From Afipia birgiae 34632 (lineage in GTDB: Bacteria > Pseudomonadota > Alphaproteobacteria > Rhizobiales > Xanthobacteraceae), in assembly GCF_000308295.2 (NCBI RefSeq), contig NZ_HG326652.1:1304392-1368391 (forward strand): a DNA stretch of 64,000 nucleotides. Reading direction: 5' to 3'. Position numbers and translations under genes: made by a program. The notes beneath the pieces are model-generated. The model was not told the DNA's origin. It ran no database searches and was given only the letters and a program-made list of their open reading frames with translations. Shown here piece after piece: positions 45,509-55,262 of this stretch (positions are counted from its first letter, which is position 1; every line of letters begins with the position of its first letter).

Positions 45509-46795
45509 ATGAACGTTAGACCGGATCTTGCGACGGCGCGGGCAGTCGATGATTGCCTGGCAGGCGTCGCGCTTCTTTCCCTTGAGCAAGCGCGCGGGGT
45601 CATCCTCGACGGCATTTCCGAAATATCGGGAATTGAAACCAGACCGATAACCGGGCTGGTCGGCCGGATCGCGGCGACGGACATCCTGTCCGAAGTCGCC
45701 CTTCCCCGTTTCGATAATTCGGCGGTCGATGGCTTCGCATTGCATGCTGACGACTTACGCCGGCAAACGCCGTTGACCCTCAAGATTGGCGGCAGAGCAG
45801 CAGCCGGTCATGCGATGGCGCTCGCGCTGCAGCCCGGCACTACAGCGCGGGTTCTTACCGGAGCCAAGGTGCCCGAGGGCGCTGCAGCCATCGTCCTTGA
45901 GGAGCGAACGACGCGATCCTCGACCGAGGTAACATTCCACTTCCTTCCGGAAATCGGCGGCAATATTCGGGGCCAAGGTGAAGACCTGTCGTCCGGGACA
46001 ATCGTGGTGGCGAAAGGCACCATTATCGATGCCCGACAAATTGCTATCCTCGCGGCCTCTGGAAACGCCCGCATTCCCGTAAAACGGAAGCTTCGGGTCG
46101 GAGTTCTCTCGACCGGCGATGAACTTGTCGAAGCAGGATATGAGACCGGACCGAGCTCAATCGTCGATACAAACGGACCAATGTTGCGCTCGTTGCTCGG
46201 ATCGTCCGCACTCGCTGTTTCCGATCTTGGAATCATTGCAGACGATCGCGACGAGGTAGCCTCGGCGCTATCAGATGCAGCCTCCCACCTGGATCTATTG
46301 ATCACATCCGGTGGCGTCGCGGGGAGCGACGCCGATCATATTGAAGGCGCGATTGTCGCCGCCGGTGGACGGTGCGAGACCGTGAAGCTTGCTCTTCGCC
46401 CGGGAAAGCCGATCGCCAAAGGATCTATCGGAAAGATGCAGGTATTAGCTCTTCCGGGCAATCCAGTCGCTGCTTTGGTGAATTTTCTTCTGTTCGGTCG
46501 TCCCCTTATCCGATCGCTGCTGGGAGCGGTTGAGATAAACAAACTGAATTCGTCGGCGCGAGCCGGCGACATCTTCAGTCACAAAGCCGGTAGAACTGAA
46601 TTCATGCCGGTGAGCATCAAGGGCTACGATAGGGATGGCATTCCGATCATCAGCAAGCTTGGCCGTGGCGGTTCCGCAAGGCTCCTGCCGCTGGTCATGT
46701 CCGACGGCTTTGCCGAGATCGACCCCGATGTCGGCGATTTAGATCGGAATGCGATCGTAAAATTCCATCCCTTCTCTACCGCATTCTCCCTTTAA
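45509..46795 (+). CDS. moeA: Molybdopterin molybdenumtransferase MoeA
   Basis: Inserts molybdate into adenylylated molybdopterin, the last step of Moco synthesis. Seen: RFDNSAVDGFALHADDL, ARVLTGAKVPEGAAAIV, RVGVLSTGDELVEAG, DLLITSGGVAGSDADH and LPGNPVAALVNF, all family signatures. At 428 residues it is full length. It lies 62 bp behind aioA and serves as a dedicated cofactor-maturation gene, a pairing also seen in other aio loci. A second housekeeping moeA is likely elsewhere. It converges with arsH. Confidence 0.93.
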   Translation: MNVRPDLATARAVDDCLAGVALLSLEQARGVILDGISEISGIETRPITGLVGRIAATDILSEVALPRFDNSAVDGFALHADDLRRQTPLTLKIGGRAAAGHAMALALQPGTTARVLTGAKVPEGAAAIVLEERTTRSSTEVTFHFLPEIGGNIRGQGEDLSSGTIVVAKGTIIDARQIAILAASGNARIPVKRKLRVGVLSTGDELVEAGYETGPSSIVDTNGPMLRSLLGSSALAVSDLGIIADDRDEVASALSDAASHLDLLITSGGVAGSDADHIEGAIVAAGGRCETVKLALRPGKPIAKGSIGKMQVLALPGNPVAALVNFLLFGRPLIRSLLGAVEINKLNSSARAGDIFSHKAGRTEFMPVSIKGYDRDGIPIISKLGRGGSARLLPLVMSDGFAEIDPDVGDLDRNAIVKFHPFSTAFSL

Positions 46796-46873
46796 GAGAA
46801 TCCGCGATCCGGATTAGTGTGGCCAGTCCTGGAGCTTGGCGCTTTGATCGATGCCACCCGCCAGCCGAAATAG

Positions 46874-47623
46874 TCAAACGATTAGCGCCGGTGCAGGCTT
46901 CTCTTCTTTCCGTTCGCTGTAGCGGTTGGTGAGATATCCGGAAACTCCGCGCGTCAGCAGTGTGAACTTCACCAGTTCCTCCATCACGTCGACAACGCGA
47001 TCATAGTACGATGAGGGTTTCATTCTGCCCGCTTCGTCAAACTGCTCGTAGGCCTTGGCCACCGACGACTGGTTCGGAATCGTTATCATACGCATCCAGC
47101 GCCCAAGCACACGCAACTGATTGATGGCATTAAACGACTGCGAGCCGCCGCTCACCTGCATGACTGCAAGGGTTTTGCCTTGCGTCGGGCGTACCGCACC
47201 AACGGACAGAGGTATCCAGTCGATCTGCGCCTTCATGATGCCGGTCATCGCACCGTGCCGTTCCGGACTGCACCAGACCTGCCCCTCCGACCATGTCGAC
47301 AGTTCGCGCAATTCCCTCACCTTCGGATGATCGACGGGCGCATCGTCCGGCAGCGGCAAACCGGATGGATCGAATACGCGAGTTTCCGCCCCCATCGCTT
47401 TCAGAAGACGCTCGGCTTCTAACGTCAGAAAGCGGCTGAACGATCGCTTACGCAGCGATCCATAGAGAAGAAGGATGCGCGGGGGATGCTTCTGCTCGGC
47501 ATAATCGAACGCGGCCCATCTGGGAATTTCAAACACGTCAGTCCGGATGTTCGGCAGGTTGATGTCTTCAGACAAAGCAAGTTCCATTCGAGTGGTTTCG
47601 TACAAAAGCGAGCCCTCGCACAA
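46874..47623 (-). CDS. arsH: NADPH-dependent organoarsenical oxidase ArsH
   Basis: Flavoprotein (FMN, NADPH-dependent) that oxidises trivalent organoarsenicals to less toxic pentavalent forms. The flavodoxin-type FMN motif [15 protein letters not shown] is at residue about 50, with [21 protein letters not shown] and [20 protein letters not shown] matching ArsH. Length (249 residues) is normal; a shorter start at 47587 (MELALSED) is possible. The gene leads to acr3 and arsC on the same strand, with arsH last. Confidence 0.93.
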   Translation of the reverse strand: MCEGSLLYETTRMELALSEDINLPNIRTDVFEIPRWAAFDYAEQKHPPRILLLYGSLRKRSFSRFLTLEAERLLKAMGAETRVFDPSGLPLPDDAPVDHPKVRELRELSTWSEGQVWCSPERHGAMTGIMKAQIDWIPLSVGAVRPTQGKTLAVMQVSGGSQSFNAINQLRVLGRWMRMITIPNQSSVAKAYEQFDEAGRMKPSSYYDRVVDVMEELVKFTLLTRGVSGYLTNRYSERKEEKPAPALIV

Positions 47624-47651
47624 GGCTACGCCGACTTGTAAGTGGTGCTCG

Positions 47652-48707
47652 TTATCGCGTCTCGCCAGCGGCAGGCTGTACGACCTGGTCGCGCTCGTAC
47701 CATTGTTTCGAACGGTTCACGATCCAGACCACTGTCAACATCACCGGCACTTCTATCAGGACGCCGACCACCGTGGCCAAGGCTGCTCCGGATTGAAACC
47801 CGAACAGACTGATGGCCGCCGCTACCGCCAGCTCAAAGAAATTGGATGCCGCGATCAGCGCCGACGGCCCAGCGACGCAGTGCTGCTCACCAGAGATACG
47901 GTTGAGGAGATAGGCAACGCCAGCGTTGAAGTAGACCTGGATCAGGATTGGCACCGCAAGTAAAGCGATGATCGTCGGCTGCGCCAGAATCTGTTCGCCC
48001 TGAAATCCGAACAGCAGGACCAGAGTAGAAAGCAGTGCGATGAGCGACAAAGGTTGAAGCCTATCGATCACCTTCTTTAAGGCGGCCTCTCCGCCGTTCG
48101 CCAGCAGGCGGCGGCGCATTACCTGCGCTACGATGACCGGGACGATGATGTAGAGCGCGACGGAGATGACGAGTGTTGCCCATGGGACGGTAATCGCAGA
48201 GAGTCCCAGCAGAAAGCCGACGATGGGCGCGAATGCGAACACCATGATGGTGTCGTTCAACGCGACCTGGCTCAATGTGAAGTGCGGCTCGCCTTTCATG
48301 AGGTTGGACCACACGAACACCATGGCGGTGCATGGCGCTGCGGCCAGAATGATGAGGCCGGCGATGTAGCTGTCGATCTGGCCGGCCGGCAGATATGGAC
48401 GGAAGAGATACCCAACGAAAAACCAGGCCAATGCCGCCATCGAGAACGGCTTTACAGCCCAGTTTATGAACAGCGTGACGCCGATGCCACGCCAGTGTTC
48501 TTTGACCTTGCTCAGGGCTGCGAAGTCGATCTTGATGAGCATGGGTACGATCATCAGCCAGATCAGAGCCGCGACTGGAAGATTGACCTTGGCTATTTCG
48601 GCCGACCCGATGACCTCGAAAACTCCTGGAAACGCGTGCCCGAAGGCGACGCCGACCACGATGCAGAGTGCGACCCAAAGGGTAAGATAACGTTCGAAGG
48701 TTGACAT
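47652..48707 (-). CDS. acr3: ACR3-family arsenite efflux permease
   Basis: Exports As(III) from the cytoplasm by proton exchange. It is a ten-helix protein of about 351 residues: [18 protein letters not shown] start, [17 protein letters not shown], the [20 protein letters not shown] segment carrying the Cys essential for transport in Acr3, and [10 protein letters not shown]. The start at 48707 is set by family length; the frame open to 48785 runs into arsC. It lies 13 bp downstream of arsC and is followed by arsH. With arsC and the PstS-like gene it forms a minus-strand arsenic operon. Confidence 0.93.
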   Translation of the reverse strand: MSTFERYLTLWVALCIVVGVAFGHAFPGVFEVIGSAEIAKVNLPVAALIWLMIVPMLIKIDFAALSKVKEHWRGIGVTLFINWAVKPFSMAALAWFFVGYLFRPYLPAGQIDSYIAGLIILAAAPCTAMVFVWSNLMKGEPHFTLSQVALNDTIMVFAFAPIVGFLLGLSAITVPWATLVISVALYIIVPVIVAQVMRRRLLANGGEAALKKVIDRLQPLSLIALLSTLVLLFGFQGEQILAQPTIIALLAVPILIQVYFNAGVAYLLNRISGEQHCVAGPSALIAASNFFELAVAAAISLFGFQSGAALATVVGVLIEVPVMLTVVWIVNRSKQWYERDQVVQPAAGETR

Positions 48708-48720
48708 GTGACTTTCTGCT

Positions 48721-49143
48721 TTAAGCGACGCGCCGGCCCGCTTGGTCGATAACAAGTTCGCCGTCTTCCTTTCGGAATTCGCCACGCTGCGTGTCAGCCA
48801 AAATGTCGAGCACAGCTTCCGACGGACGGCAAAGCTTGACGCCCAGTGGACTAACGACGATCGGCCGGTTGATGAGTATGGGATGCGCCATCATTGCATC
48901 GAGCAACTCACCATCAGTCAGTTCCGGATTATCGAGACCGAGCTCCGCGAAAGGGGTGCCCTTCTCGCGGAGTATCGCTCTGACCGAAGAATTCATCCGA
49001 CTAATGAGTAGCTGCAGCAGCGCCCTGGACGGAGGCGTCTTGAGGTACTCGACGACATGTGGTTCGATGCCGGCGTTGCGGATCAGCCCGAGTACGTTGC
49101 GAGAGGTCCCGCAGGACTGATTGTGGTAGATGATGATGTCCAT
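48721..49143 (-). CDS. arsC: Glutaredoxin-dependent arsenate reductase
   Basis: Reduces As(V) to As(III) for Acr3 export. It is an ArsC/Spx-like thioredoxin fold with catalytic Cys11 in HNQSCGTSRN; the arginines that hold arsenate lie in SSVRAILR, LINRPIV and LCRPSE. Length (140 residues) matches the glutaredoxin-coupled type, distinct from the phosphatase-type domain fused to ArsR at 50370. It is 49 bp downstream of the PstS-like gene and 13 bp upstream of acr3. Confidence 0.95.
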   Translation of the reverse strand: MDIIIYHNQSCGTSRNVLGLIRNAGIEPHVVEYLKTPPSRALLQLLISRMNSSVRAILREKGTPFAELGLDNPELTDGELLDAMMAHPILINRPIVVSPLGVKLCRPSEAVLDILADTQRGEFRKEDGELVIDQAGRRVA

Positions 49144-49192
49144 TTTTACCTCAGATTTCGCAGCCGCATATCGTCCTGTGGCCGCGCGTCTC

Positions 49193-50209
49193 CTACAGTC
49201 CGAATTCAGATTTCAGATAATTCTCGACCTGCTGCACCAAGGGCTTGGGAAGCGGCACATAATGCAGCGAGTCAGCCTGCGCTTGCCCGCTCTCCAGCGC
49301 CCATTTGAAGAAATCCAACGCGACTTTCGCGCGTGTCACATCTTTCGGTTGCTTGTGCATAATGACGAAAGACGTGGCCGTGATCGGAAACGCGTTTTCG
49401 CCTGGTGCGTCCGTCATGGTCAGGAAGAAGTTCTTCGAGCCTCCCCAGTCCGCACCTGCGGCGGCCGCCTGAAAGGTCTCAGCGTTGGGTTCCACGAACC
49501 GGCCCGCCCTGTTCTGCACGAGCCCGTACGCAAGCTTGTTCTGAACGGCGTAGGCGTACTCGACGTAGCCGATCGAATTTTTCGCCAGCGCGACGAAAGC
49601 TGCGACACCTTCGTTTCCCTTGCCGCCTGCCCCAACCGGCCATTCGACGGCCGTGCCTTCACCGACTTTCTGCTTCCATTCGGCGCTCGTCTTGGAGAGA
49701 TAGTTGGCCCAATTGAAAGTCGTCCCCGATCCGTCGGAGCGGTGAACGACTGAGATCGCTGCTGCGGGTAGATTGGCGGTCGGGTTGAGCGAGCGGATCG
49801 CCGGATCGTTCCACGACTTGATCTTACCGAGGAATATGTCGGCCAAGACAGCGCCCGTGAAATGCAGGTCGCCTGCACGGACGCCGTTAATGTTCACGAC
49901 GGGTACGACGCCGCCGATCACCAAAGGAAATTGTCTCAAGCCGTCCTTTGCCAGTTCATCCGGCTTCAGCGGCATGTCGGACGCGCAGAAATCCACGGTG
50001 GAGGAGCGTATTTGCTGCAAGCCGGCGCCGGATCCGATCGACTGGTAGTTGATCTTGTTGCCGGTCTTCGTTTGGTAGTCGGCCGCCCACTTCCGCAGGA
50101 TCGGAAACACGAATGTCGATCCCGCTCCGGCAGTTTCGGCGGCGCCTGCAGCAGCTACGGGAAGAGTGATCGCGGTGACGAGAACGATTGCCTGACAAAA
50201 CTTGTGCAT
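49193..50209 (-). CDS. PstS-type phosphate/arsenate-binding periplasmic protein
   Basis: Class of high-affinity phosphate-binding proteins. The signal peptide (MHKFCQAIVLVTAITLPVAA) ends near AAE. The anion-binding segments GAGSTFVFPIL, SIGSGAGLQQI and VHRSDGSGTTFNWANYL are intact. The start at 50209 follows AGGGGAGCCAA. No pstC, pstA or pstB genes accompany it; it opens an arsenic operon (arsC, acr3, arsH downstream). In such places it may discriminate phosphate from arsenate or lower free arsenate in the periplasm; that is inference. It diverges from the arsR-arsC fusion gene. Confidence 0.88.
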   Translation of the reverse strand: MHKFCQAIVLVTAITLPVAAAGAAETAGAGSTFVFPILRKWAADYQTKTGNKINYQSIGSGAGLQQIRSSTVDFCASDMPLKPDELAKDGLRQFPLVIGGVVPVVNINGVRAGDLHFTGAVLADIFLGKIKSWNDPAIRSLNPTANLPAAAISVVHRSDGSGTTFNWANYLSKTSAEWKQKVGEGTAVEWPVGAGGKGNEGVAAFVALAKNSIGYVEYAYAVQNKLAYGLVQNRAGRFVEPNAETFQAAAAGADWGGSKNFFLTMTDAPGENAFPITATSFVIMHKQPKDVTRAKVALDFFKWALESGQAQADSLHYVPLPKPLVQQVENYLKSEFGL

Positions 50210-50224
50210 TTGGCTCCCCTTGGA

Positions 50225-50250
50225 TATATGTCTATCAGTCTCGACATATA
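50225..50250. promoter_or_regulatory. Operator-like inverted repeat in the divergent pstS-like/arsR-arsC region
   Basis: TATATGTC (50225-50232) and GACATATA (50243-50250) are a perfect 8-bp inverted repeat with a 10-bp spacer, 16 bp upstream of the PstS-like start and 120 bp upstream of the fusion gene. It is a candidate binding site for the ArsR part of the fusion. Confidence 0.5.
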
Positions 50251-50369
50251 GACGCAAGATGACACGCAAATGACAGGAAAGTCGATTTTAAAAGTTGCAA
50301 TGTCATCAGTATGTCACGCAACTTGTCGATGAATACCGACATAAGCGAGAGTATCGCGAAGGGCTGACC

Positions 50370-51245
50370 ATGGATCAGGCAAGCTTTATCGAAACGGCAA
50401 TCGAGGGCTTTGGGGCGCTCGCGCAACCGACCAGGCTCCAGGCGCTGCGGCTTTTGCTTGCGGCCCATCCTGAGAGCATCGCCGCGGGAGAGATCGCCCG
50501 GCGTTGCGAGGTCCCTCACAACACCATGTCGAACCATCTCGCGATTCTCGCGCGAGCTGGCTTGATCGCCGCGGAGAAGGATGGCCGGACGGTGAACTAC
50601 CGCGCCGACGTCGCCGGATTTCGGGGACTGATTGATTTTCTGGCGCGGGACTGCTGCAGCGGGAAGCCGGAATTGTGCGGCATTCTCCCGGACGCGAGCC
50701 TGGCCTTGATCGAGAAGACCGAGCCAGAGCCAGACGTCGTGGCGCCGGCATTCAACGTGCTGTTCCTCTGCACGCGCAACTCCGCGCGATCGATCATGGC
50801 TGAAGCACTTCTCGCGAAGATCGGCAAAGGACGCTTCAACGTCTATTCTGCGGGATCGGATCCGGCGGAAGCTCCGATGCAGGAGGTCCTCGATCGGTTG
50901 AGCCACCTGGGCCATGACATCGCTCATCTGCGATGCAAGTCGTGGGACGAGTTCGCAGGTTCGGAAGCGCCTCGGATGGATTTCGTCATCGCACTCTGCG
51001 ACACGCCGCAAGGCCAGTCCTGTCCCGATCTCGGAAAGAAGTTCGTCACCGGTGCGTGGCCCCTTCCCGACCCGGCGCAGTTCACCGGCTCAGAGTCGGA
51101 ACGGACCACGCTGTTGAACGAACTCTACGCAATGATCCGGCGTCGCATCGAAGTCTTTGTCAGCCTGCCGTTCGCAGCCCTCGACCGCATGGCGTTGAAA
51201 GCGCGGCTGGACGAGATCGGCGATACGACGCGCGTCACCCCCTAG
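50370..51245 (+). CDS. ArsR-ArsC fusion: repressor plus phosphatase-type arsenate reductase
   Basis: 291 residues. The N-terminal 100 form an ArsR-like winged helix ([40 protein letters not shown]) with [10 protein letters not shown] behind it as possible arsenite ligands. From residue 125 on, a low-molecular-weight phosphatase-type ArsC domain follows with the P-loop CX5R in [11 protein letters not shown], then [14 protein letters not shown] and WPLPDPAQ. One chain could thus sense arsenite and reduce arsenate. The start at 50370 is preceded by GAAGGGC; the frame open from 50295 is not coding-like. The next gene starts 11 bp after the stop. Confidence 0.88.
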   Translation: MDQASFIETAIEGFGALAQPTRLQALRLLLAAHPESIAAGEIARRCEVPHNTMSNHLAILARAGLIAAEKDGRTVNYRADVAGFRGLIDFLARDCCSGKPELCGILPDASLALIEKTEPEPDVVAPAFNVLFLCTRNSARSIMAEALLAKIGKGRFNVYSAGSDPAEAPMQEVLDRLSHLGHDIAHLRCKSWDEFAGSEAPRMDFVIALCDTPQGQSCPDLGKKFVTGAWPLPDPAQFTGSESERTTLLNELYAMIRRRIEVFVSLPFAALDRMALKARLDEIGDTTRVTP

Positions 51246-51256
51246 AAGGCATTTGG

Positions 51257-52300
51257 ATGAAAATCGGAATCAACGGAATGGGCCGGATCGGCCGGCTCGC
51301 GCTGCGGGCGGGTCTCGGCGGGTTGCATCGCCCGGAAGACGACCCTCAGCGCACGAACCGCCTTGACATCGCTCACGTCAACGAAGTGAAAGGCGGCATC
51401 GAGGCGACCGCGCATCTCCTAGAATTCGACAGCGTCCACGGCAGGTGGCGCGAGGATATCGGCGTCCACGACGGCAAGTCGATCGGTATCGCCAAGCGAC
51501 GGATGGGCTTCTCCGAAGCCGCCAAGCCAGGTGATATCGACTGGGGAGGTCTCGGCTGCGACGTCGTCCTGGAGTGCACTGGAAAATTCCTCACGCCCGA
51601 CCAGCTTCAGGCTTATTTCGACCGAGGGGTCAAGCGGGTCATCGTTGCCGCGCCGGTGAAGGACGATGCTGCGCTTAACGTTGTGGTGGGTGTCAACGAC
51701 AAGCGCTACGATCCGGAACGTCACCGTCTCCTGACAGCGGCCTCCTGCACAACAAACTGCCTCGCACCCGTCGTGAAGGTGATCCATGAGGCGATCGGAA
51801 TTCGGCACGGGCAAATCACAACGATCCACGATCCGACGAATACGAACGTCGTGGTTGACGCGCCGCATAAAGACCTTCGCCGCGCACGGTCGGCCATGCT
51901 TTCGATGCAACCGACGACAACCGGCAGCGCGACGGCGATCTCCCTCATCTATCCGGAGCTCAAGGGCAAGCTAAACGGCCACGCCGTCCGCGTTCCCGTT
52001 CTTAACGCAAGCCTCACTGATTGCGTCTTTGAAGTCGCGCGCGAGACGACGATCACAGAGGTGAACAAGCTCTTCGAAGCCGCTGAGAAAACCGTACTCG
52101 CGGGCATCCTCGGCATCGAGCACCGTCCGCTGGTGTCGGCCGACTACACGAACGATACCCGCAGTGCCATCGTTGACGCCCAGAGCACGATGGTGACGGA
52201 CGGAACCCTTCTGAAAGTGTACGCGTGGTACGACAACGAAGTCGGATATTCATGCCGCATGGTTGACCTGGCCAACATCGTCGCGAGGGCCGGATTATGA
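51257..52300 (+). CDS. Glyceraldehyde-3-phosphate dehydrogenase of the arsJ operon
   Basis: NAD-dependent GAPDH that, in arsJ pathways, is known to form 1-arseno-3-phosphoglycerate from arsenate and glyceraldehyde-3-phosphate. Seen: the Rossmann start [19 protein letters not shown], the catalytic Cys in [14 protein letters not shown] and the [14 protein letters not shown] end. The true start is 51257; a longer frame begins inside the upstream gene. Its stop overlaps arsJ (ATGA). The fused ArsR-ArsC gene lies just upstream. The product is 347 residues, normal for GAPDH. Confidence 0.93.
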   Translation: MKIGINGMGRIGRLALRAGLGGLHRPEDDPQRTNRLDIAHVNEVKGGIEATAHLLEFDSVHGRWREDIGVHDGKSIGIAKRRMGFSEAAKPGDIDWGGLGCDVVLECTGKFLTPDQLQAYFDRGVKRVIVAAPVKDDAALNVVVGVNDKRYDPERHRLLTAASCTTNCLAPVVKVIHEAIGIRHGQITTIHDPTNTNVVVDAPHKDLRRARSAMLSMQPTTTGSATAISLIYPELKGKLNGHAVRVPVLNASLTDCVFEVARETTITEVNKLFEAAEKTVLAGILGIEHRPLVSADYTNDTRSAIVDAQSTMVTDGTLLKVYAWYDNEVGYSCRMVDLANIVARAGL

Positions 52301-53553
52301 CTTCTACCGTCAGAAACTATTTGATCGTAACAGCATCCTATTGGGGCTTCACGCTCGTCGACGGCGCGTTGCGCATGCTGGTGCTGTTTCACTTCTTCCG
52401 CCTCGGATACACGCCCTTCACCTTGGCATTCCTGTTCCTGCTCTACGAAGCGGCTGGCATTGCGGCGAACCTCGCCGGCGGCTACTTCGCATCCAAGTAC
52501 GGAATCCCCCGTATGCTCGCGGCCGGTCAGATTCTCCAGATCGCGGGGCTGATCATGCTGTCGTTTCTCGATCCACAGTGGAGCGCAGCCTTTTCCGTTG
52601 CCTGGGTCGTTGCGGCGCAAGGGGTCGCTGGCGTCGCCAAGGATCTGACCAAGACCGCTTCTAAATCTGCAATCAAAGCAACTTCTTCGGAAGGAAGCGG
52701 ACAGCTCTTCCGGTGGGTCGCCTGGTTCACCGGGTCGAAGAATGCGATGAAGGGTGTAGGCTTCTTCGTGGGTGGCCTGCTTCTCGACGTCGTCGGATTT
52801 AAACCCGCACTCTGGGCGATGGCCGCCCTGCTCGGCATTATCTTCCTGGCGGGACTGTTCCTTCTGCCACGTCAGCTTGGGAAGGCGAAATCATCAAAGA
52901 CGATAAAGGAGCTCTTCGGTAAGACGCGCGGCGTAAATCTGTTGGCCGCGGCTCGTATCTTCATGTTTGGTGCCCGCGACGTCTGGTTTGTCGTCGGCTT
53001 GCCCGTCTTCCTTTATGCGAATGGCTGGCGCTTCCTTGAAGTGGGCGGCTTTCTTGCCGCATGGACAATCGCCTACGGCGGCGTCCAGGCGATTGCGCCC
53101 TCATTGGTTTCACGAAGCCCAGATGGCCTGAGCCGCGAAGTACCCGCCGCGCGGATATGGGCATTGGTTTTGGCTGCCGTGCCAATTGCACTAGCGGTGG
53201 CAATGCACAGCGTTCACATTGGCCGCCCGGACCTGCTTCTGGTCGTAGGCTTGGCTCTGTTCGGCTTGCCGTTCGCTGTCAATTCATCCCTGCATTCTTA
53301 TCTCATCCTTGCATATGCAGGATCCGAGAAATCGGCCGAAGACGTTGGCTTCTATTATGCCGCAAACGCTGCGGGACGGCTGCTCGGCATCACCCTGTCC
53401 GGTGTGCTCTATCAGTTCGCCGGAATCCAAGGATGCCTCGTCGGCTCCGCCGTGATGCTACTCATCTGCTGGGGCATGACCTACGCGCTGCCTCTAAAGC
53501 CGGACGCGGCGAGCGAGCGAGAAAGCGATCCGCGGCAGTTGCAGCCGCACTAA
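52297..53553 (+). CDS. arsJ: MFS exporter of arseno-phosphoglycerate, ArsJ
   Basis: A 418-residue, 12-helix MFS protein paired with the GAPDH gene. ArsJ exports 1-arseno-3-phosphoglycerate, which breaks down outside to arsenate, so the pair detoxifies As(V) directly. Seen: [20 protein letters not shown] as helix 1, the [19 protein letters not shown] loop and the C-terminal [17 protein letters not shown]. The 4-bp overlap with the GAPDH stop supports translational coupling. It is the last gene of the arsenic island. Confidence 0.88.
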   Translation: MTSTVRNYLIVTASYWGFTLVDGALRMLVLFHFFRLGYTPFTLAFLFLLYEAAGIAANLAGGYFASKYGIPRMLAAGQILQIAGLIMLSFLDPQWSAAFSVAWVVAAQGVAGVAKDLTKTASKSAIKATSSEGSGQLFRWVAWFTGSKNAMKGVGFFVGGLLLDVVGFKPALWAMAALLGIIFLAGLFLLPRQLGKAKSSKTIKELFGKTRGVNLLAAARIFMFGARDVWFVVGLPVFLYANGWRFLEVGGFLAAWTIAYGGVQAIAPSLVSRSPDGLSREVPAARIWALVLAAVPIALAVAMHSVHIGRPDLLLVVGLALFGLPFAVNSSLHSYLILAYAGSEKSAEDVGFYYAANAAGRLLGITLSGVLYQFAGIQGCLVGSAVMLLICWGMTYALPLKPDAASERESDPRQLQPH

Positions 53554-53755
53554 GCGAAGACGGCAATCGGCGACGACCAGCCTTTGCATTCAGATCGTTG
53601 GAGCGCTGATCGGCGCGCCTGCAGCAGCTGCAGCCGCGCGGGAACACGCTTTCGGCTTCTGGGGCACACCGTCGTCGGACTAATCGCTGGCGCATTGGGC
53701 AGGTACTTTGTTCAGACCTATGCGATGACGGTAGTGACCGGAAATGGGAGCTTGA

Positions 53756-53968
53756 ATGAACCGAGGCCTGCTGACATTGTCCCAATACAGGGGGCAAATG
53801 GCCGACGAAAGGCAGCGCCAATTCAAGCTGATTGACGGCGGCGCAGGAGAAGTCAAACCTCCCGCCTCGCAAAAGCCCATGCCGAAATGGCAATGGGCAA
53901 TTCTCTGGATCGGTAGCGTCGCGATTTGGTTTTTGCTCTTTTACTATTTCTGGCTGGCACTGCGATAA
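53756..53968 (+). CDS. Possible small single-span membrane protein
   Basis: 70 residues, the ATG preceded by GGGAGCTTGA. The N-terminal half is Gln/Arg-rich and soluble; the C-terminal half has one likely membrane helix (WAILWIGSVAIWFLLFYYFW). No family was recognised. It sits alone between arsJ and the Xre/MbcA-type antitoxin gene. The flanks (53554-53755 and 53969-54107) hold nothing I can name. It may be real or chance. Confidence 0.35.
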   Translation: MNRGLLTLSQYRGQMADERQRQFKLIDGGAGEVKPPASQKPMPKWQWAILWIGSVAIWFLLFYYFWLALR

Positions 53969-54107
53969 TCCGTGTGGTGGCTTGAGTTCGCATTCGATCT
54001 ACCCTGACGCTTTCAGTAGGGTATCTATTTCAAAACCGTCACATCCAGATTTCTGCGACGCGGTCGTCGCGTCTATTTACCTCTATCTCCAATAAGAGGT
54101 TGACTGC

Positions 54108-54632
54108 ATGTCGAACAACGGACCACACCCGTCTGAATCAGAAAAAAGCCTTCCGCGCCTGGACAATTCACGCTTTGCACCGGCCAATCGAAGGCGGCTC
54201 AGCGCCCCTGCTCTGCGGACGTTCCTTGCCATTGCGGATCTCTGGGGACTAACGGAAGAGCAGCGTCTCCTGATTTTTGGCTATCCGTCTCGATCCAAGT
54301 ACCACAAGTGGTGCAAGCAGGCGGGCGAACACGGCGCCTTCACTCTCGGTGTAGATGTACTGACACGCATTTCAGCGATACTCGGGATCCATCAGGGTCT
54401 CGGAATCCTGTTTCAAACGGAGCAGCTTGGCGTCGAGTGGTTACGAACACCGCACGACGCCATCATCTTCGGTAGGCGACCGCCCCTCGATTTGGTGACC
54501 AGCGGCTCGCAGGACGGATTGCTGACGGTGCGCCGCTTCCTCGACGCCGCACGAGGCGGTCTCTACATGCAGCCGACCATCATTGACGAGGCATTCGCGC
54601 CTTACGGCGACGCGGAAATCATCTTTCGGTGA
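54108..54632 (+). CDS. Xre/MbcA/ParS-type antitoxin, without its RES toxin
   Basis: 174 residues with an N-terminal HTH-like region (LSAPALRTFLAIADLWGLTE) and a C-terminal toxin-binding (DUF2384-type) domain ending AFAPYGDAEIIFR. Antitoxins of this type normally precede and overlap a RES-domain toxin gene that degrades NAD+. Here no RES gene follows on the plus strand; a convergent XRE gene lies downstream. The antitoxin is therefore an orphan, perhaps protecting against a toxin elsewhere. Confidence 0.75.
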   Translation: MSNNGPHPSESEKSLPRLDNSRFAPANRRRLSAPALRTFLAIADLWGLTEEQRLLIFGYPSRSKYHKWCKQAGEHGAFTLGVDVLTRISAILGIHQGLGILFQTEQLGVEWLRTPHDAIIFGRRPPLDLVTSGSQDGLLTVRRFLDAARGGLYMQPTIIDEAFAPYGDAEIIFR

Positions 54633-54660
54633 CGGACGCTTTCACCCCTTCCAATAGGCC

Positions 54661-54918
54661 TCACTCTTTGGAACCGAGATCGCTTATCTCAACACCCGTG
54701 GCAACCATCTTACTGAAGCGAAACTGGAGGCCGGCCCCCTCTAGCGCACTTCTTATACGCGCCGACGTCGCCGTGCGCGGAAGCGACGAACCCGATTCAG
54801 CGCGAACGACCGCCCGCTTCGACACTCCAGCCTTTGTAGCGAGAAATTGCTGGCTCCAATTTAGCCAAGCTCTTGCCGCCCTCAACTGAGCCGGAGAAAT
54901 ATCTGGCGGGTTAACCAT
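54661..54918 (-). CDS. XRE-family HTH regulator
   Basis: 85 residues: the N-terminal HTH has the widespread alphaproteobacterial form PPDISPAQLRAARAWLNWSQ, then KAGVSKRAVVRAESGSSLP, and a C-terminal helix ending ALEGAGLQFRF. It probably represses genes at its own promoter region, where repeats are visible (54932-54976). It converges with the orphan antitoxin gene. Confidence 0.8.
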   Translation of the reverse strand: MVNPPDISPAQLRAARAWLNWSQQFLATKAGVSKRAVVRAESGSSLPRTATSARIRSALEGAGLQFRFSKMVATGVEISDLGSKE

Positions 54919-54931
54919 ACAATGGACCCAT

Positions 54932-54976
54932 AAGTGACTCCGGTCACAGAGTGTGCTATTGTTAAGACATTGTTAA
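54932..54976. promoter_or_regulatory. Short repeats upstream of the XRE gene
   Basis: GTGACTCCGGTCAC (arms GTGAC/GTCAC) is followed by two direct copies of ATTGTTAA at 54958-54965 and 54969-54976, 11 bp apart, one helical turn. They lie within 60 bp upstream of the XRE start and could be its operator. Confidence 0.4.
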
Positions 54977-55262
54977 ACACTGCGGTTGCGACGAGATTAA
55001 AAGACCTCGCGCCGAATTCCGTACCAACAAACTGTACGTTCGAATCCTTGCCAGGTTTTTACCGGCGGCAAAGGATTTCGTTCGCCTGTCAGTCGCAGAC
55101 AGCGACAAGGTGGGGGTTGATCGCAATGTCAAGGAATCGATCTTCGGAGATAGCGGCGTAGCAGCATCATGTCGCGTTCGAAGTTTGCAGTCATGTTTCT
55201 CCAAAGATCTACAAGCTCTGTTCTCGTGGTTCGTTGAATGCATTTTGCGAAGGGGATAGCGC
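54977..55262. other. Intergenic DNA without a recognisable gene
   Basis: No frame with coding character and no known RNA seen in this stretch, which probably carries the promoter of the following plus-strand genes. Confidence 0.4.

Noticed and set aside
54629-54889. Plus-strand frame directly after the orphan antitoxin as its toxin
   Set aside because: It overlaps the clear XRE gene on the other strand and shows none of the RES-domain motifs.
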